A stretch of 64,000 nt of DNA from Geodermatophilaceae bacterium URHA0031 (GCA_000620205.1 JHVP01000003.1:186001-250000), one strand, 5' to 3'; positions 19,193 through 28,725 are shown, numbered from the stretch's first letter. Made by a program: numbers and translations. Notes: generated by a model from the letters alone, not told the origin.

Positions 19193-19723
19193 ATGGACGC
19201 GACCAACCTCGCCGAGCTGTACGGGACACCGCTGGTCGACTGGACCCGGGTCGAGGAGCGGCTGTCCCGCGGGCTGCCACAGGCGCCGGGGGCGGGCGGA
19301 CCGGGGCGGCACACCTGCTGGCTGGCGACCCGCAACGCCGACGGGTCGCCGCACCTGACCGGCATCGGCGCGCTGTGGACGTCGGGCACCTTCTGGTTCG
19401 AGACGGGAACGACCACCCGCAAGGGGAGGAACCTGGCACGGGACCCGCGGTGCTCGCTGAGCGTGGCGACCGACGAGTTCGACCTGGTCGTCGAGGGGAC
19501 GGCCGGTCTGGTCGACGACCCGGCCGTCGTTGCGGAGATGGCCGGCCGCTGGGCCGCCGACGGCTGGCCGGTGCGCGTCGACGCGACGGGCACGGGGCTG
19601 ACCGCGGAGTTCAGCGCTCCGTCGGCGGGGCCACCGCCCTGGCACGTCTACCGGATCGAGGTCCGGCAGGCGACGGTGCTGCTCACCGTGGACCCCGGCG
19701 GGGCCACCCGCTGGCGGTTCTGA
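19193..19723 (+). CDS. pyridoxamine 5'-phosphate oxidase-family protein
   Basis: 176 residues with the split-barrel flavin-binding fold: CWLATRNADGSPHLTGIGALW, then FWFETGTTTRKGRNLARDPRCSLSV, then FDLVVEGTAGLVDDP. Members bind FMN, F420 or haem, and the set here does not decide which. The short length and TRKGRNL motif resemble actinobacterial F420-type PPOX proteins. It is not the PdxH biosynthetic enzyme. A hairpin at 19891-19913 lies downstream. Confidence 0.8.
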   Translation: MDATNLAELYGTPLVDWTRVEERLSRGLPQAPGAGGPGRHTCWLATRNADGSPHLTGIGALWTSGTFWFETGTTTRKGRNLARDPRCSLSVATDEFDLVVEGTAGLVDDPAVVAEMAGRWAADGWPVRVDATGTGLTAEFSAPSAGPPPWHVYRIEVRQATVLLTVDPGGATRWRF

Positions 19724-19890
19724 GCCGGGCGGAGGTGGCTGCCGTGGGGCGGGGACTGCGTCGGCGCCGGCGGGCGCCGGTGACGTGCGTCCGGCCAGGG
19801 GCCCGGAACCCGTCGGCGGGCCGGCCCGCCGGCACCGGACGACCGGGACCAGACGATCCATGCCCGACCTGCGGCTGCGTGCGCTGACCC

Positions 19891-19913
19891 GCTGAGCCCC
19901 TGAGGCGCTCAGC
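19891..19913. terminator. hairpin between convergent genes
   Basis: Stem GCTGAGC (19891-19897) and GCTCAGC (19907-19913) with a 9-nt loop, in the 242-nt gap between the convergent PPOX-family and DUF222/HNH genes. No U-tract. The rest of the gap shows no gene. Confidence 0.45.
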
Positions 19914-19965
19914 CGCTGGGCCTTCGGGCTCGGTGTGGCGGCTGGTCGCCCGTTGCAGCCTCCGA

Positions 19966-21804
19966 TCAGAAGGGCGGTGGATCGTCCTCCGCCACATCGG
20001 CTAGTGGCGCGGCACCCGCCGGCGCAGCCGCCCCGGCCGGTGGTGGCGCGGCCTCCCCATGGCGGGGCAGGTCGTCGCGGGGCAGGTCGTCGTCGGCGCC
20101 GAAGCGCGGCGGGCGGGTGGTCGCGACGATCCCACCAGGGGTCGTCCACTCCAGGCCACCGTCGGCGAGCCCGCGTAGTCGCCAGCCCGGGGCCTGGTGG
20201 CTCAGCCGGTGATGGTGCCGGCACAGACAGCAGAGGTTGTCGTGGCTGGTCGGACCCCACGGCCACGGGACCACGTGGTCGAGGTCGCACCGGATCGGCC
20301 GCGCCCGGCAGCCGGGGAAGCGGCACCGCCGGTCGCGGAGCCGGACGAAGGCGTCGAGCCGGCGTTCGGGCCGGTAGCCGGGCGACTCGGGCGGTGGGCC
20401 CAGCCCCTGCCCGCGCCGCAGACCCACCGCATCGGTGAGTGCCACGAGCTGCCCGCTGAGCTCGTCGACCAACCCCACGAGCGGGCGGTGTTCCAGAGCT
20501 GAGCCGGCCAGGGACCGGGAGCGGAGCAGCCGGGCCAGCGCCTCGACCGTCCCCCCAGCCGCGCGACCCGGCTCCTCAGCGGGTGGCTCGTCGGCGGTTG
20601 GCTCGTCGGCGAGCGGCCCGTCCACGACCAACCCGTCCATGACCGGCTCGCCAGACCCGGCCTCGTCAGCCACCTGCGGGTCGGCCTCCGGACGGGGCAG
20701 GAGACCCAGCGCCCACGCCAGCTGGCGCACCATCTCGGCGGGCACCAGGTCGCCGTCGACCTCACCCGGCTCGTCGGAGCCGAGCAGGGTCTCCACCGCA
20801 GCCACCAGGGTGATCCGCGCCTGCACCGGCGACATGCCGTGCTCACCCGGCCGCAGCACCAGGTCGACCAGGCAATCGACCATCCGCTGGGCCACCGTCC
20901 GCTCGTCGCCGTCGCCGTCGCCGCCGACGGCCTCGGCGTACTGCCGCAGCGCATCGAGCACCGCCCGGGCGACCGGGAGGGGCAGCACCGCCGAGAGCGT
21001 CGCCATGCCGTCGTCCCCGGGGTGCACCACGACCCGGCGACCCCGGACGGCCTCCCGGACCCGCTCGGCCAGCGCCTCAGCGTCCAGCCGCATCACGAGC
21101 CGGCGGGCGGCGACCCGCAACTGGCTGTGCGTCTTCCCCCCGACCCGGCTCAGCAGCCGGGCCTCGGCGATCGGCCGCAGCTCGTCGGACAGCCGGGACA
21201 CCAGGTCGGTCATGACCTGCGCGTGCCGCCAGCTGATCCGCCCCTCGTGCAGCGCCGCCAGCGTCTCGGGGAGCCGGTCGACCAGCAGGACAGAGTCCAC
21301 CAGCAGCGCCGACGCGGCGTCAGCGGTCAGCCGCAGCGCCACGGCCACCTCATCGACCGCCCACTCGCTGACCTCGGTCAGCGCCGACGGCCGGGCCGCC
21401 CGCGTGCGGGCCGCCGCGGCGCCGATCTCGGAGTCGGGCCGGTCGAGCGAGGAGGGCCGGCAGCGGGCGAAGGCCGCCAGCGCCTCGGCCTGCTCGGCTG
21501 CGGCCCGCGCCGCTTCCCCATGGGCCGCCACCGCCCGGTCGAGGTGCCCGCCGCCCTCGTCGAGCAGCCGCTGCAGCCGGGGTGCACCGGGAAGCTGCCC
21601 GACCTCTGGACCCGACCCGACCTCCGCCTCCGGCTCGGCAACCGCGTCCGGCTCGACAGCCGGCGCCGGCGCGGAGCAGTGTGCGACGGAGTGCACCGCC
21701 AGCTCGAACCGCGCGGCGTCCAGCAATGCCCGGAGCTGCGACTCGAGAGTCGAGTCGCGCTCCGGGGTCAGCACCGCCAAGCGTTCGAACACGTGTTCGA
21801 TCAT
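19966..21804 (-). CDS. DUF222 domain / HNH endonuclease protein (13E12-like)
   Basis: 612 residues in the layout of mycobacterial 13E12-repeat proteins. The N-terminal DUF222 region (roughly residues 40-330) includes SWRHAQVMTDLVSRL and RVVVHPGDDGMATLSAVLP. A low-complexity acidic spacer (about 370-410, with repeated ADEPTADEPPAEEPG-type segments) follows. The HNH nuclease (about 505-570) shows CRFPGCRARPIRCDLDHVVPW and LCCLCRHHHRLSHQ, with the Cys and His ligands intact. It probably nicks or cuts DNA; the biological target is unknown. The ATG at 21804 is followed at once by an exact SOS box, so LexA control and DNA-damage induction are expected. It is a single accessory gene in the his region. 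Confidence 0.88.
   Translation of the reverse strand: MIEHVFERLAVLTPERDSTLESQLRALLDAARFELAVHSVAHCSAPAPAVEPDAVAEPEAEVGSGPEVGQLPGAPRLQRLLDEGGGHLDRAVAAHGEAARAAAEQAEALAAFARCRPSSLDRPDSEIGAAAARTRAARPSALTEVSEWAVDEVAVALRLTADAASALLVDSVLLVDRLPETLAALHEGRISWRHAQVMTDLVSRLSDELRPIAEARLLSRVGGKTHSQLRVAARRLVMRLDAEALAERVREAVRGRRVVVHPGDDGMATLSAVLPLPVARAVLDALRQYAEAVGGDGDGDERTVAQRMVDCLVDLVLRPGEHGMSPVQARITLVAAVETLLGSDEPGEVDGDLVPAEMVRQLAWALGLLPRPEADPQVADEAGSGEPVMDGLVVDGPLADEPTADEPPAEEPGRAAGGTVEALARLLRSRSLAGSALEHRPLVGLVDELSGQLVALTDAVGLRRGQGLGPPPESPGYRPERRLDAFVRLRDRRCRFPGCRARPIRCDLDHVVPWPWGPTSHDNLCCLCRHHHRLSHQAPGWRLRGLADGGLEWTTPGGIVATTRPPRFGADDDLPRDDLPRHGEAAPPPAGAAAPAGAAPLADVAEDDPPPF
21785..21800. promoter_or_regulatory. 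LexA SOS box at start of DUF222/HNH gene
   Basis: TCGAACACGTGTTCGA, a perfect 16-nt palindrome matching the actinobacterial SOS box TCGAAC-N4-GTTCGA. It covers codons 2-7 of the gene. SOS boxes in or near 13E12-family genes are known from Mycobacterium tuberculosis. Confidence 0.85.
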
Positions 21805-21859
21805 ACCGACACGACGGGTCGTTGACCAGCCAGGACGCGGCCTGTGGACAGCGCCGGCG

Positions 21860-22654
21860 TCAGCCGAGCGGGTGGTCGGTCTCCTGCCGGACGGGCACCC
21901 CGGCGGCGGCGAGACCGGCCTTGACATCGCCGACCCGGAGCTGGCCGAAGTGGAAGACGCTGGCGGCGAGGACCGCGTCGGCACCGGCCTCGACCGCGGG
22001 CGGGAAGTGTTCGACCGCCCCCGCTCCCCCGCTGGCGATGAGCGGCACGCTGACCTCGCGGCGCACAGCCCGGATGAGGTCGGTGTCGAAGCCGGCGCGG
22101 GTGCCGTCGGCGTCCATCGAGTTGAGCAGCACCTCGCCGACGCCGAGCTCGGCCGCCTGGACCACCCACTCGACGGCGTCCCGGCCGGTGCCGCGGCGCC
22201 CGCCGTGGGTGGTGATCTCGAAGCCTGAGTCGGTGACCGCGCCGTCCTGGCAGCGCCGGGCGTCCAGCGACAGCACCAGCACCTGGTTGCCGTAGCGGTG
22301 CGCGATCTCGGCGATCAGCTCCGGCCGGGCGACGGCGGCGGTGTTCACCGCGACCTTGTCCGCCCCGGCGCGGAGCAGCCGGTCGACGTCGTCGACGGTC
22401 CGCACCCCACCGCCGACGGTCAGCGGGATGAAGACGCTCTCGGCGGTGCGCCGGACGACGTCGTAGGTCGTCTCGCGGGACCCGGAGCTGGCGGTGATGT
22501 CGAGGAAGGTGAGCTCGTCGGCCCCCTCGGCGTCGTAGACCCGCGCCATCTCCACGGGGTCCCCGGCGTCGACCAGGTCGACGAAGTTCACGCCCTTGAC
22601 CACCCGGCCGGCGTCGACGTCCAGGCACGGGATCACCCGCACCGCGAGGCTCAC
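21860..22654 (-). CDS. hisF: imidazole glycerol phosphate synthase, cyclase subunit
   Basis: Forms IGP and AICAR from PRFAR and the ammonia made by HisH. The 264-residue TIM barrel has the two catalytic Asp residues in [14 protein letters not shown] and VLSLDARR, and the phosphate loops [10 protein letters not shown] and ASGGAG. GTG start overlapping the ridA stop. It ends the priA-ridA-hisF unit; no terminator hairpin was obvious in the 55 nt before the divergent accessory gene. Confidence 0.97.
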   Translation of the reverse strand: MSLAVRVIPCLDVDAGRVVKGVNFVDLVDAGDPVEMARVYDAEGADELTFLDITASSGSRETTYDVVRRTAESVFIPLTVGGGVRTVDDVDRLLRAGADKVAVNTAAVARPELIAEIAHRYGNQVLVLSLDARRCQDGAVTDSGFEITTHGGRRGTGRDAVEWVVQAAELGVGEVLLNSMDADGTRAGFDTDLIRAVRREVSVPLIASGGAGAVEHFPPAVEAGADAVLAASVFHFGQLRVGDVKAGLAAAGVPVRQETDHPLG

Positions 22655-23040
22655 GACGCGCCCCGCACGGCGTCCGCCTCGACCTCGACCAGCATGTCGG
22701 GGTGCAGCAGGGCGGCCACACCGATCATCGCGGTGGCCGGCCGGACGGCGCCGAACACCTCACCGTGCGCCCGCCCGACCTCCTCCCAGCGGCTGGTGTC
22801 GGTGACGTACATGCGGGTGCGGACGACGTCGGCGGCCGAGAAGCCGGCGCTCTCCAACGCGGTCACCAGCACCGCCATCGCCACCCGGGCCTGCGCGCCC
22901 ATGTCCCCGGGGTGCACGACCGCGCCGTCCACGGTCGCCGTGCAGCCGCTCACCCAGGCCTGGTCGCCGACCGCTACGATCCGGCTGTAGCCGACGACGT
23001 CCTCCCACGGGCCGCCCGACCCCAGCCGCAGCGCCGTCAC
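22651..23040 (-). CDS. RidA-family enamine/imine deaminase
   Basis: 129 residues of the YjgF/YER057c/UK114 fold: [44 protein letters not shown], then a C-terminal VEVEADAV strand. The usual catalytic Arg of archetypal RidA lies in RTRMYVTD. Members hydrolyse reactive enamines or imines released by PLP enzymes. It lies between priA and hisF with GTGA overlaps on both sides, so it is co-expressed with histidine synthesis. Its exact substrate cannot be read from the sequence. Confidence 0.85.
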   Translation of the reverse strand: MTALRLGSGGPWEDVVGYSRIVAVGDQAWVSGCTATVDGAVVHPGDMGAQARVAMAVLVTALESAGFSAADVVRTRMYVTDTSRWEEVGRAHGEVFGAVRPATAMIGVAALLHPDMLVEVEADAVRGAS

Positions 23041-23768
23041 GCCAGCTCCCGGGTGACGGCCAGCGCCTCGGGCAGGGTGAACTGCCCGGCGTACAGCGCC
23101 TTGCCGACGATCGCACCCTCGACGCCCACCTCGGCGAGCCCGGCGAGCGCGCGGATGTCCTCGAGCGAGCTGACGCCCCCGGAGGCGATGACCGGCCGCG
23201 GCGTGGCGGCGCAGACCTCGCTCAGCAGGTCCAGGTTCGGCCCGCGCAGCGTGCCGTCCTTGGTGATGTCGGTGACGACGTAGCGGGCGCAGCCCTCGGC
23301 GTCGAGGCGGGCCAGCGTCTCGTACAGCTCCCCGCCCTCCTTGGTCCAGCCCCGCGCGGCCAGCCGGGTGCCGCGCACGTCGAGGCCGACGGCGATCCGG
23401 TCGCCGTGCTCGGCGATCGCCCGCGCGCACCACTCCGGCGACTCCAGCGCCGCGGTGCCCAGGTTGACCCGCCGGCAGCCGGTGGCCAGCGCGGCGGCCA
23501 GCGACTCGTCGTCGCGGATGCCACCGGACAGCTCGACGTCCACGTCGAGGGCACCGACCACCGAGGCGAGCAGCTCCCGGTTCGACCCCCGGCCGAAGGC
23601 GGCGTCGAGGTCCACCAGGTGCACCCACTCGGCGCCGTCGCGCTGCCAGGCCATCGCGGCCTCCAGCGGGTCGCCGTAGGAGGTCTCGCTGCCGGCCTCG
23701 CCTTGCACCAGGCGGACGGCGAGACCGTCGGCGACGTCGACGGCGGGGAGCAGCTGCAGCTTCGGCAC
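23037..23768 (-). CDS. priA: bifunctional HisA/TrpF isomerase PriA
   Basis: Isomerises ProFAR in histidine synthesis and, in Actinobacteria lacking trpF, phosphoribosyl anthranilate in tryptophan synthesis. The 243-residue barrel has the catalytic Asp residues in [10 protein letters not shown] and [15 protein letters not shown], and the PriA-type loop [15 protein letters not shown]. The absence of a trpF in the trp operon of this window supports dual function. GTG start 6 nt after a TAGGCT -10 element, and stop overlapping ridA. Confidence 0.95.
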   Translation of the reverse strand: MPKLQLLPAVDVADGLAVRLVQGEAGSETSYGDPLEAAMAWQRDGAEWVHLVDLDAAFGRGSNRELLASVVGALDVDVELSGGIRDDESLAAALATGCRRVNLGTAALESPEWCARAIAEHGDRIAVGLDVRGTRLAARGWTKEGGELYETLARLDAEGCARYVVTDITKDGTLRGPNLDLLSEVCAATPRPVIASGGVSSLEDIRALAGLAEVGVEGAIVGKALYAGQFTLPEALAVTRELA

Positions 23769-23780
23769 GGCCCAAGCCTA
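23769..23780 (-). promoter_or_regulatory. candidate leaderless promoter of priA-ridA-hisF
   Basis: TAGGCT at 23780-23775 on the minus strand, 6 nt before the priA GTG, with no ribosome binding site between. Confidence 0.55.
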
Positions 23781-23841
23781 GGGAAGCCTCCTGACGGTCC
23801 TGTCGGACCGGTGCGGCAGGGTGCGGGCATGGAGTTCTGCC

Positions 23842-24441
23842 GTGGAGTTCGCTGACGTCGTCCGGCGCCGCCGGATGGTGCGCGACTACGACCCCGACCG
23901 CACGGTGCCACCCGAGGTGCGCGAGCGGCTGCTCGAGCACGCCATCCGGGCCCCCTCGGCCGGGTTCAGCCAGGGCTGGGCGTTCCTGGTGCTGGAGACC
24001 CCGGAGGAGCGCGACCGGTTCTGGGCGGCGACCACCGGCGCGGGCGCGCCCGACGGCTGGCTGACCCGGATGCGGCGGGCACCGCTGCTGGTGGTGCCGC
24101 TGTCGCACAAGGCCGCCTACCTGGACCGCTACGCGGAACCGGACAAGGGCTGGACCGACCGCGACGAGAGCCGCTGGCCGGTGCCGTACTGGGACGTCGA
24201 CACCGGCATGGCGTCCCTGCTCATGCTGCTGACGGCGGTCGACGAGGGCCTGGCCGCCTGCTTCTTCGGCATCCCGCCCGAGCGCACGGCGGCGTTCCGG
24301 GAGGCGTTCGGGGTGCCCGAGGCCTACCGGCCGATCGGCTGCGTCTCTGTCGGCTACCCGGGCACCGAGGAGAGGCGGTCGCCGTCGCTGCGGCGTGGTC
24401 GGCGCGAGACCGCCGACGTCGTGCACCGCGGTCGGTGGTGA
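23842..24441 (+). CDS. nitroreductase-family oxidoreductase
   Basis: 199 residues with the FMN-binding nitroreductase fold: FADVVRRRRMVRDYDPD, then the FMN phosphate region VRERLLEHAIRAPSAGFSQGW, and GLAACFFGIPPER near the C-terminus. It probably reduces nitro, quinone or flavin-like compounds with NAD(P)H. The GTG at 23842 is chosen because GGAG lies seven bases upstream and the family motif begins directly after it; an ATG at 23830 is in another frame. It and the SDR gene are an insertion on the opposite strand within the his cluster. Confidence 0.82.
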   Translation: MEFADVVRRRRMVRDYDPDRTVPPEVRERLLEHAIRAPSAGFSQGWAFLVLETPEERDRFWAATTGAGAPDGWLTRMRRAPLLVVPLSHKAAYLDRYAEPDKGWTDRDESRWPVPYWDVDTGMASLLMLLTAVDEGLAACFFGIPPERTAAFREAFGVPEAYRPIGCVSVGYPGTEERRSPSLRRGRRETADVVHRGRW

Positions 24442-24457
24442 CTGGTTGACTCAGCGG

Positions 24458-25222
24458 GTGACCGACGAGAACACCTCCCGCGCCGTCCTGGTGACCGGCG
24501 CCTCCCGCGGCATCGGCCGCGCCATCGCCCTGGCCTTCGCCGCGCAGGGCGACCGGGTGGCGGTGCACTGGGGCGGGTCCCGGGAGCGGGCCGAGCAGGT
24601 CCTCGCGGAGCTGGCCGGTGACGGGCACGTGCTCGTGCAGGCCGACCTCGCCGACCCCGAGGCCGTGGGGCGGATGGTCGACGAGGCCGCGGCGCAGCTC
24701 GGCGGGCTGGACGTGCTGGTCAACAACGCGGGCGTGTTCACCGCCCACCCGCCGATGGAGACCAGCTACGAGGACTGGCAGCATGCCTGGTCGACCACGC
24801 TGGCGGTCAACCTGCTCGGCCCGGCCAACGCGACGTTCCGCGCGCTCCCGCACCTGGTCGCCGCCGGCGGAGGGGTGGTCGTCAACGTCTCCAGCCGGGG
24901 GGCCTTCCGGGGCGAGCCGAACAACCCGGCCTACGGGGCCTCGAAGGCCGGGCTCAACGCGTTCGGCCAGTCGATGGCGCTCGCGCTGGCACCGCACGGC
25001 ATCGCCGTGGGCACCGTGGCGCCGGGGTTCGTGCAGACCGAGATGGCCCGCGAGGTGCTCGACGGCCCCGGCGGGGACGCCGTCCGGGCGCAGTCGCCCT
25101 TCGGCCGGGTGGCCCGCCCCGAGGAGGTCGCCTCGGCGGTGCTGTGGCTCGCGAGCCCCGGCGCCCGCTTCTCCACCGGCACGATCATCGACGTCAACGG
25201 AGGCAGCTACCTGCGCAGCTGA
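24458..25222 (+). CDS. short-chain dehydrogenase/reductase
   Basis: 254 residues with the classical SDR layout: the TGASRGIG cofactor loop near the N-terminus, NNAG, a Ser-Tyr-Lys catalytic set (NVSSRGAF, then YGASK) and TGTIIDVNGG near the C-terminus. WGGSRERAEQ after strand 2 suggests NADPH preference. This resembles FabG-like oxoacyl reductases, but without pathway context the substrate is unknown. The start at the GTG at 24458 is tentative; it lacks a clear ribosome binding site. It follows the nitroreductase gene by 16 nt. Confidence 0.85.
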   Translation: MTDENTSRAVLVTGASRGIGRAIALAFAAQGDRVAVHWGGSRERAEQVLAELAGDGHVLVQADLADPEAVGRMVDEAAAQLGGLDVLVNNAGVFTAHPPMETSYEDWQHAWSTTLAVNLLGPANATFRALPHLVAAGGGVVVNVSSRGAFRGEPNNPAYGASKAGLNAFGQSMALALAPHGIAVGTVAPGFVQTEMAREVLDGPGGDAVRAQSPFGRVARPEEVASAVLWLASPGARFSTGTIIDVNGGSYLRS

Positions 25223-25230
25223 CGGCCGGG

Positions 25231-27516
25231 TCACAACGTCCGGGACGTCGCCACCAGCAGCAGGTCGGAGGTGTGCGTCCCGGCCACGCCGATGCCCTCA
25301 GGGCGGGAAGTGAAGCCGGGCAGGTCGGCGAGCCCGTCGCTGCCGTCGAGTGCCCGCACCGTCACCGGCCCGCCACCCTCGACCACGAAGGTGGCGCCCA
25401 CCCCGCCGTCCGGGGGTGCGTGGAAGGTCACCGTGAGCCGGTCCTCCCCCAGCACCTCGTCGGGCACGTCCCGGCCGGCCACCGTCGCGCCGGTGACCCG
25501 GGCGCCGGCGACGTCGAGGACCAGCAGCCGGGCCGCCCGCTGGGACCGCACCTGCACGGTCACCTCGCGGCGCCCGTTGCCGAGGTCGGTGACGGAGGTG
25601 GTGAGCGTCGGCGCGGGCAGGTCGGCCGGCTCGGCCGCACCGGTGGCGAGGTCGCCGGCCAGGAGCGGGAAGGTGCCGGACAGGTCCTGGTGCCGGTCGA
25701 GGTACGCAGCGGTCCACGCCCCCGGGTCGTCCTCGGTGCTGATCCACCAGGCCTCACCGGTGTCGGCGTCCAGGGCGTACATCAGCTGGGTCGGGACGGG
25801 GTGAGCGGCGTCGAACCGGTCGACGACCAGGCCGGTGCCGAACAGTGCCGCCGTCAGCAGCACGGCCACCCCTGGCACGAGTGCGCGCGACGCCCGTCTG
25901 GTGCGGGTGGACCCGAACAGCGGCTCGAGCACCGGTAGCAGCACCAGCCCGAGCAGGACGGCGAACAGCGCCGGTGCGGCCCCGGTGGCCAGCCCCAGTG
26001 CCGGGAAGAACAGCGCGATGGTGGGCGCCAGGACCAGGACCGCCACCGCACCGGCGACCAGCCCGGCCAGCAGCCGCGCCCAGGCCGTGCCCACGAGGAG
26101 GCCGACGACACCGGCCAGCGCGGCCACCAGGGCCGGCACCGCGGTCAGGTAGGAGCCGCCCGGCGCTGCGGCTGCCAGCACGACGCCGAGCACCGCGAGC
26201 CAGCCGAGCCCGCCGACCGCGAGGGCGTCCGCGCCGATCCGGCGGCGGAGCAGCGCGTACCAGACCAGCAGGACGGCGAGGACGAGCGCGACCACCGCGA
26301 GCCGGTACCAGCCCGGCCGCCAGGGGTCGATCAGACCGGCGTAGCCGGGCCGGACGGCGACCAGCAGCGCCCACGCCGCCTGGGCGGCCAGCGGTGCCAG
26401 CACCACCGGCAGGGCAGCCAGCCCGAACCCCGCCAGCGAGCGGCGCAGCGACGTCCCGGTGCGGCGCCGGGTGACGACGGCCAGCACCCCCACGGCGACG
26501 ACCGCGAGCCCGGCCACCGGCCAGACCAGCCATCCCGGGTACCGGACCAGCCCGCCCAGCAGCGGGAAGTACACCGCGTCGCCGGAGGCGGGCTCGGCGA
26601 GCGCGCCGAGGTCGTCGACCCCGAGTGCCCTGGTCAGGGCCAAGGTGTTGTCGCCCATCGCCTGCAGGCTGCCGCGGTCCATCCGCTCCGGGGTGTCCTC
26701 CGGCGTGTGGTAGGCCGCCGAGCCGTCGATGTAGGCGGTGTTGAGGCCGGTGAAGCCGGCGGCCAGCAGCGGGCTGAAGTCGGTGTCGTTGGGCAGCGCG
26801 CGGTACACCTCGACGGCGAAGCTGGTCGCCACCGGGTGCGGGGCGACGCCGGCGTAGACCCCGGTCAGGTCGGCGTTGCCCAGCGCCGTCTCGAACATGA
26901 CCGGTGGCCCGCCGGTGCCGCGGGCCTCCATGTTGAGCACCACGCCGCCGTCGGCGGCCAGCGGGTCGGAGTCGGCGAACGCCTCCGCCCCGCACAGGCA
27001 GGCCTCCTCCGCGTCGGTGACCACGACGACGACGTCGTTGCGCAGCCGGGGCCCCGCGCTCAGCGCCCGCACGGTCTCCAGCACCGAGGACACCCCTGCG
27101 GCGTCGTCGTTGCCGCCGGGCCCGGTCTCGACCGAGTCGTGGTGGGCGACGAGGAACAGCCGGCCGGTGGGGTCGGTGCCCGGCAGCACGGCGACGACGT
27201 TGCGCACCCGGGCCATCTCCACCGCCCCGGGCTCCCCCGGGTCGGCGCCGACCGCGTCCTGCACCCGGGTCTGCAGGCCGAGGCCCTCCAGGGCGTCGAC
27301 GACGTACCCGCGCACCCGGTCGTTGGCCGGGCTGCCCGTCACGTGAGTCGCACCGGCGATCTGCTGGACGTGCTCGAACGCCCGGCCGGCGCTGAACTCG
27401 GTGGCCGGCGCGTCGACCGGAGCGGGAGCCGGCGGCTGCAGCACCACGACGCTCAGCGCCGCGAGCGCCCCGAGCAGCAGCAGGGCGGCGAGCCCGTGCA
27501 GACGACCAGCACGCAC
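25231..27516 (-). CDS. membrane-anchored M28-family zinc aminopeptidase
   Basis: 761 residues. An N-terminal signal-anchor helix (about residues 8-28) precedes an extracytoplasmic M28 peptidase domain with all metal ligands in place: His in VAHHDSVE, Asp in GGNDDAAG, the Glu pair in DAEEACLCGAEAF, Asp in RALPNDTDF and His in YHTPEDTPE. Eight or nine membrane helices (about 325-560) and a C-terminal beta-rich domain of about 170 residues follow. The organisation matches the ERMP1-like group. It likely trims peptides outside the membrane. GGAGG precedes the GTG start by six bases. Two Cys close to the Glu pair (CLCG) are unusual. Confidence 0.87.
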   Translation of the reverse strand: MRAGRLHGLAALLLLGALAALSVVVLQPPAPAPVDAPATEFSAGRAFEHVQQIAGATHVTGSPANDRVRGYVVDALEGLGLQTRVQDAVGADPGEPGAVEMARVRNVVAVLPGTDPTGRLFLVAHHDSVETGPGGNDDAAGVSSVLETVRALSAGPRLRNDVVVVVTDAEEACLCGAEAFADSDPLAADGGVVLNMEARGTGGPPVMFETALGNADLTGVYAGVAPHPVATSFAVEVYRALPNDTDFSPLLAAGFTGLNTAYIDGSAAYHTPEDTPERMDRGSLQAMGDNTLALTRALGVDDLGALAEPASGDAVYFPLLGGLVRYPGWLVWPVAGLAVVAVGVLAVVTRRRTGTSLRRSLAGFGLAALPVVLAPLAAQAAWALLVAVRPGYAGLIDPWRPGWYRLAVVALVLAVLLVWYALLRRRIGADALAVGGLGWLAVLGVVLAAAAPGGSYLTAVPALVAALAGVVGLLVGTAWARLLAGLVAGAVAVLVLAPTIALFFPALGLATGAAPALFAVLLGLVLLPVLEPLFGSTRTRRASRALVPGVAVLLTAALFGTGLVVDRFDAAHPVPTQLMYALDADTGEAWWISTEDDPGAWTAAYLDRHQDLSGTFPLLAGDLATGAAEPADLPAPTLTTSVTDLGNGRREVTVQVRSQRAARLLVLDVAGARVTGATVAGRDVPDEVLGEDRLTVTFHAPPDGGVGATFVVEGGGPVTVRALDGSDGLADLPGFTSRPEGIGVAGTHTSDLLLVATSRTL

Positions 27517-27546
27517 CGAGGACCTCCGGGAGACGAGAGCCGGCTC

Positions 27547-27552
27547 ACCCTA
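27547..27552 (-). promoter_or_regulatory. candidate -10 of the M28 peptidase gene
   Basis: TAGGGT on the minus strand, 30 nt upstream of the GTG at 27516 with the GGAGG ribosome binding site in between, so this would be a leadered transcript. No clear -35. Confidence 0.4.
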
Positions 27553-27584
27553 GGGGTGGGCCGGCCGTCGACCGGGGGCGGTGC

Positions 27585-28223
27585 TCAGTCCAGCGTGTCG
27601 AGCCAGTTGGTCAGCAGCTGGGCGCCGGCGTCGCCGCTCTTCTCCGGGTGGAACTGGGTCGCCGACAGCGGCCCGTTCTCGACCCCGGCGACGAACCGGT
27701 CGCCGTGCTCGGCCCAGGTCACCGACGGCGGCGTCAGCCGGCCGGTGACCCCGGGCTCGGCGAGCGGGAACTCGCGGACCCCGTAGGAGTGCACGAAGTA
27801 GAAGCGCTGGTCGGCCAGGCCGGCGAACAGCGTGGAACCCTCCGGTGCCTGCACGGTGTTCCAGCCCATGTGCGGCAGCACGGGTGCCCGCAGCTGCTCG
27901 ACGACCCCGGGCCACTCGCCGCAGCCCTCGGAGTCCTGGCCGTGCTCGACGCCGCGCTCGAACAGCACCTGCATGCCCACGCAGATGCCGAGCACCGGGC
28001 GCCCACCGGCCAGCCGCCGACCGATGACCTTGGGGCCGTGGACGGCTCGCAGGCCGTCCATGCAGGCGGCGTAGGCGCCCACCCCGGGCACGACGAGACC
28101 GTCGGCCTCCAGGGCGGCGTGCGGGTCGCCGGTCACCGTGACGTCGGCGCCGACCCGGGCCAGCGCCCGCTCGGCCGAGCGCAGGTTGCCCGATCCGTAG
28201 TCCAGCACGACGACCTTCTTCAC
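27585..28223 (-). CDS. hisH: imidazole glycerol phosphate synthase, glutaminase subunit
   Basis: Hydrolyses glutamine and passes ammonia to HisF. The 212-residue class I amidotransferase has the nucleophile in [14 protein letters not shown] and the His-Glu pair in QFHPEKSG. The start is uncertain among GTG 28223, GTG 28232 and ATG 28241. The first gives [14 protein letters not shown], which matches the usual N-terminus. It is separated from hisF by 5 kb of M28, SDR and nitroreductase genes, so the HisH-HisF pair is not adjacent. Confidence 0.95.
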   Translation of the reverse strand: MKKVVVLDYGSGNLRSAERALARVGADVTVTGDPHAALEADGLVVPGVGAYAACMDGLRAVHGPKVIGRRLAGGRPVLGICVGMQVLFERGVEHGQDSEGCGEWPGVVEQLRAPVLPHMGWNTVQAPEGSTLFAGLADQRFYFVHSYGVREFPLAEPGVTGRLTPPSVTWAEHGDRFVAGVENGPLSATQFHPEKSGDAGAQLLTNWLDTLD

Positions 28224-28233
28224 AGCTGCCACG

Positions 28234-28725
28234 CTACCCATCAGCCGTGGCGGGGCCCGGAGTGTTCCCGGCCGGCAGCACCAGCTCCCCCACCACCTCC
28301 CCGAACAACTCCTCCCCCGTGGGCCGGAAGCCCAGCCGCAGGTAGAAGCCCTCGGGGCCGTGCGGGTGCCGTTCCCACAGCACGGTGATCCGGTCGTTCC
28401 CGCGACGCCGGGCCTCCTCGGAGACCGCGTGGACGGCGAACCGGCCGACGCCGAGCCCCTGCGCGTCGGCGGCCACGTTGAGCCGCCAGATGCCGCAGCG
28501 GAACGCCTCGATCTCGTTGTCCGGGTCGAAGGCCGCCATGACGAAGCCGAGCACCTCGTCGTCGGCACCGAGCACCAGCCGGGGCCAGGCGACCTCCGGG
28601 CTGGCGTAGGCCTCGGCCAGCGAGAACGCGACCGGTGCCACGACGCCCTCCTGCTCCGGTCGGATCGCCAACCGGCAGGCAGCGGCGACGTTGTCGGGCG
28701 TGACGGTGGCCAGGCGCAGGTCCAT
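28234..28725 (-). CDS. GNAT acetyltransferase, BltD/spermidine N-acetyltransferase-like
   Basis: 163 residues with the GNAT acetyl-CoA loop [14 protein letters not shown] and a C-terminal EGFYLRLGF element. The N-terminal [19 protein letters not shown] resembles the BltD and PaiA polyamine acetyltransferases, so a polyamine or small amine substrate is a fair guess. It lies 10 nt before hisH and probably shares its transcript. ATG start, with no strong ribosome binding site seen. Confidence 0.78.
   Translation of the reverse strand: MDLRLATVTPDNVAAACRLAIRPEQEGVVAPVAFSLAEAYASPEVAWPRLVLGADDEVLGFVMAAFDPDNEIEAFRCGIWRLNVAADAQGLGVGRFAVHAVSEEARRRGNDRITVLWERHPHGPEGFYLRLGFRPTGEELFGEVVGELVLPAGNTPGPATADG

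Noticed and set aside
19724-19965. Possible small gene after the PPOX-family gene
   Set aside because: Short frames lack a start with ribosome binding site and show no conserved pattern; only a hairpin is supported.
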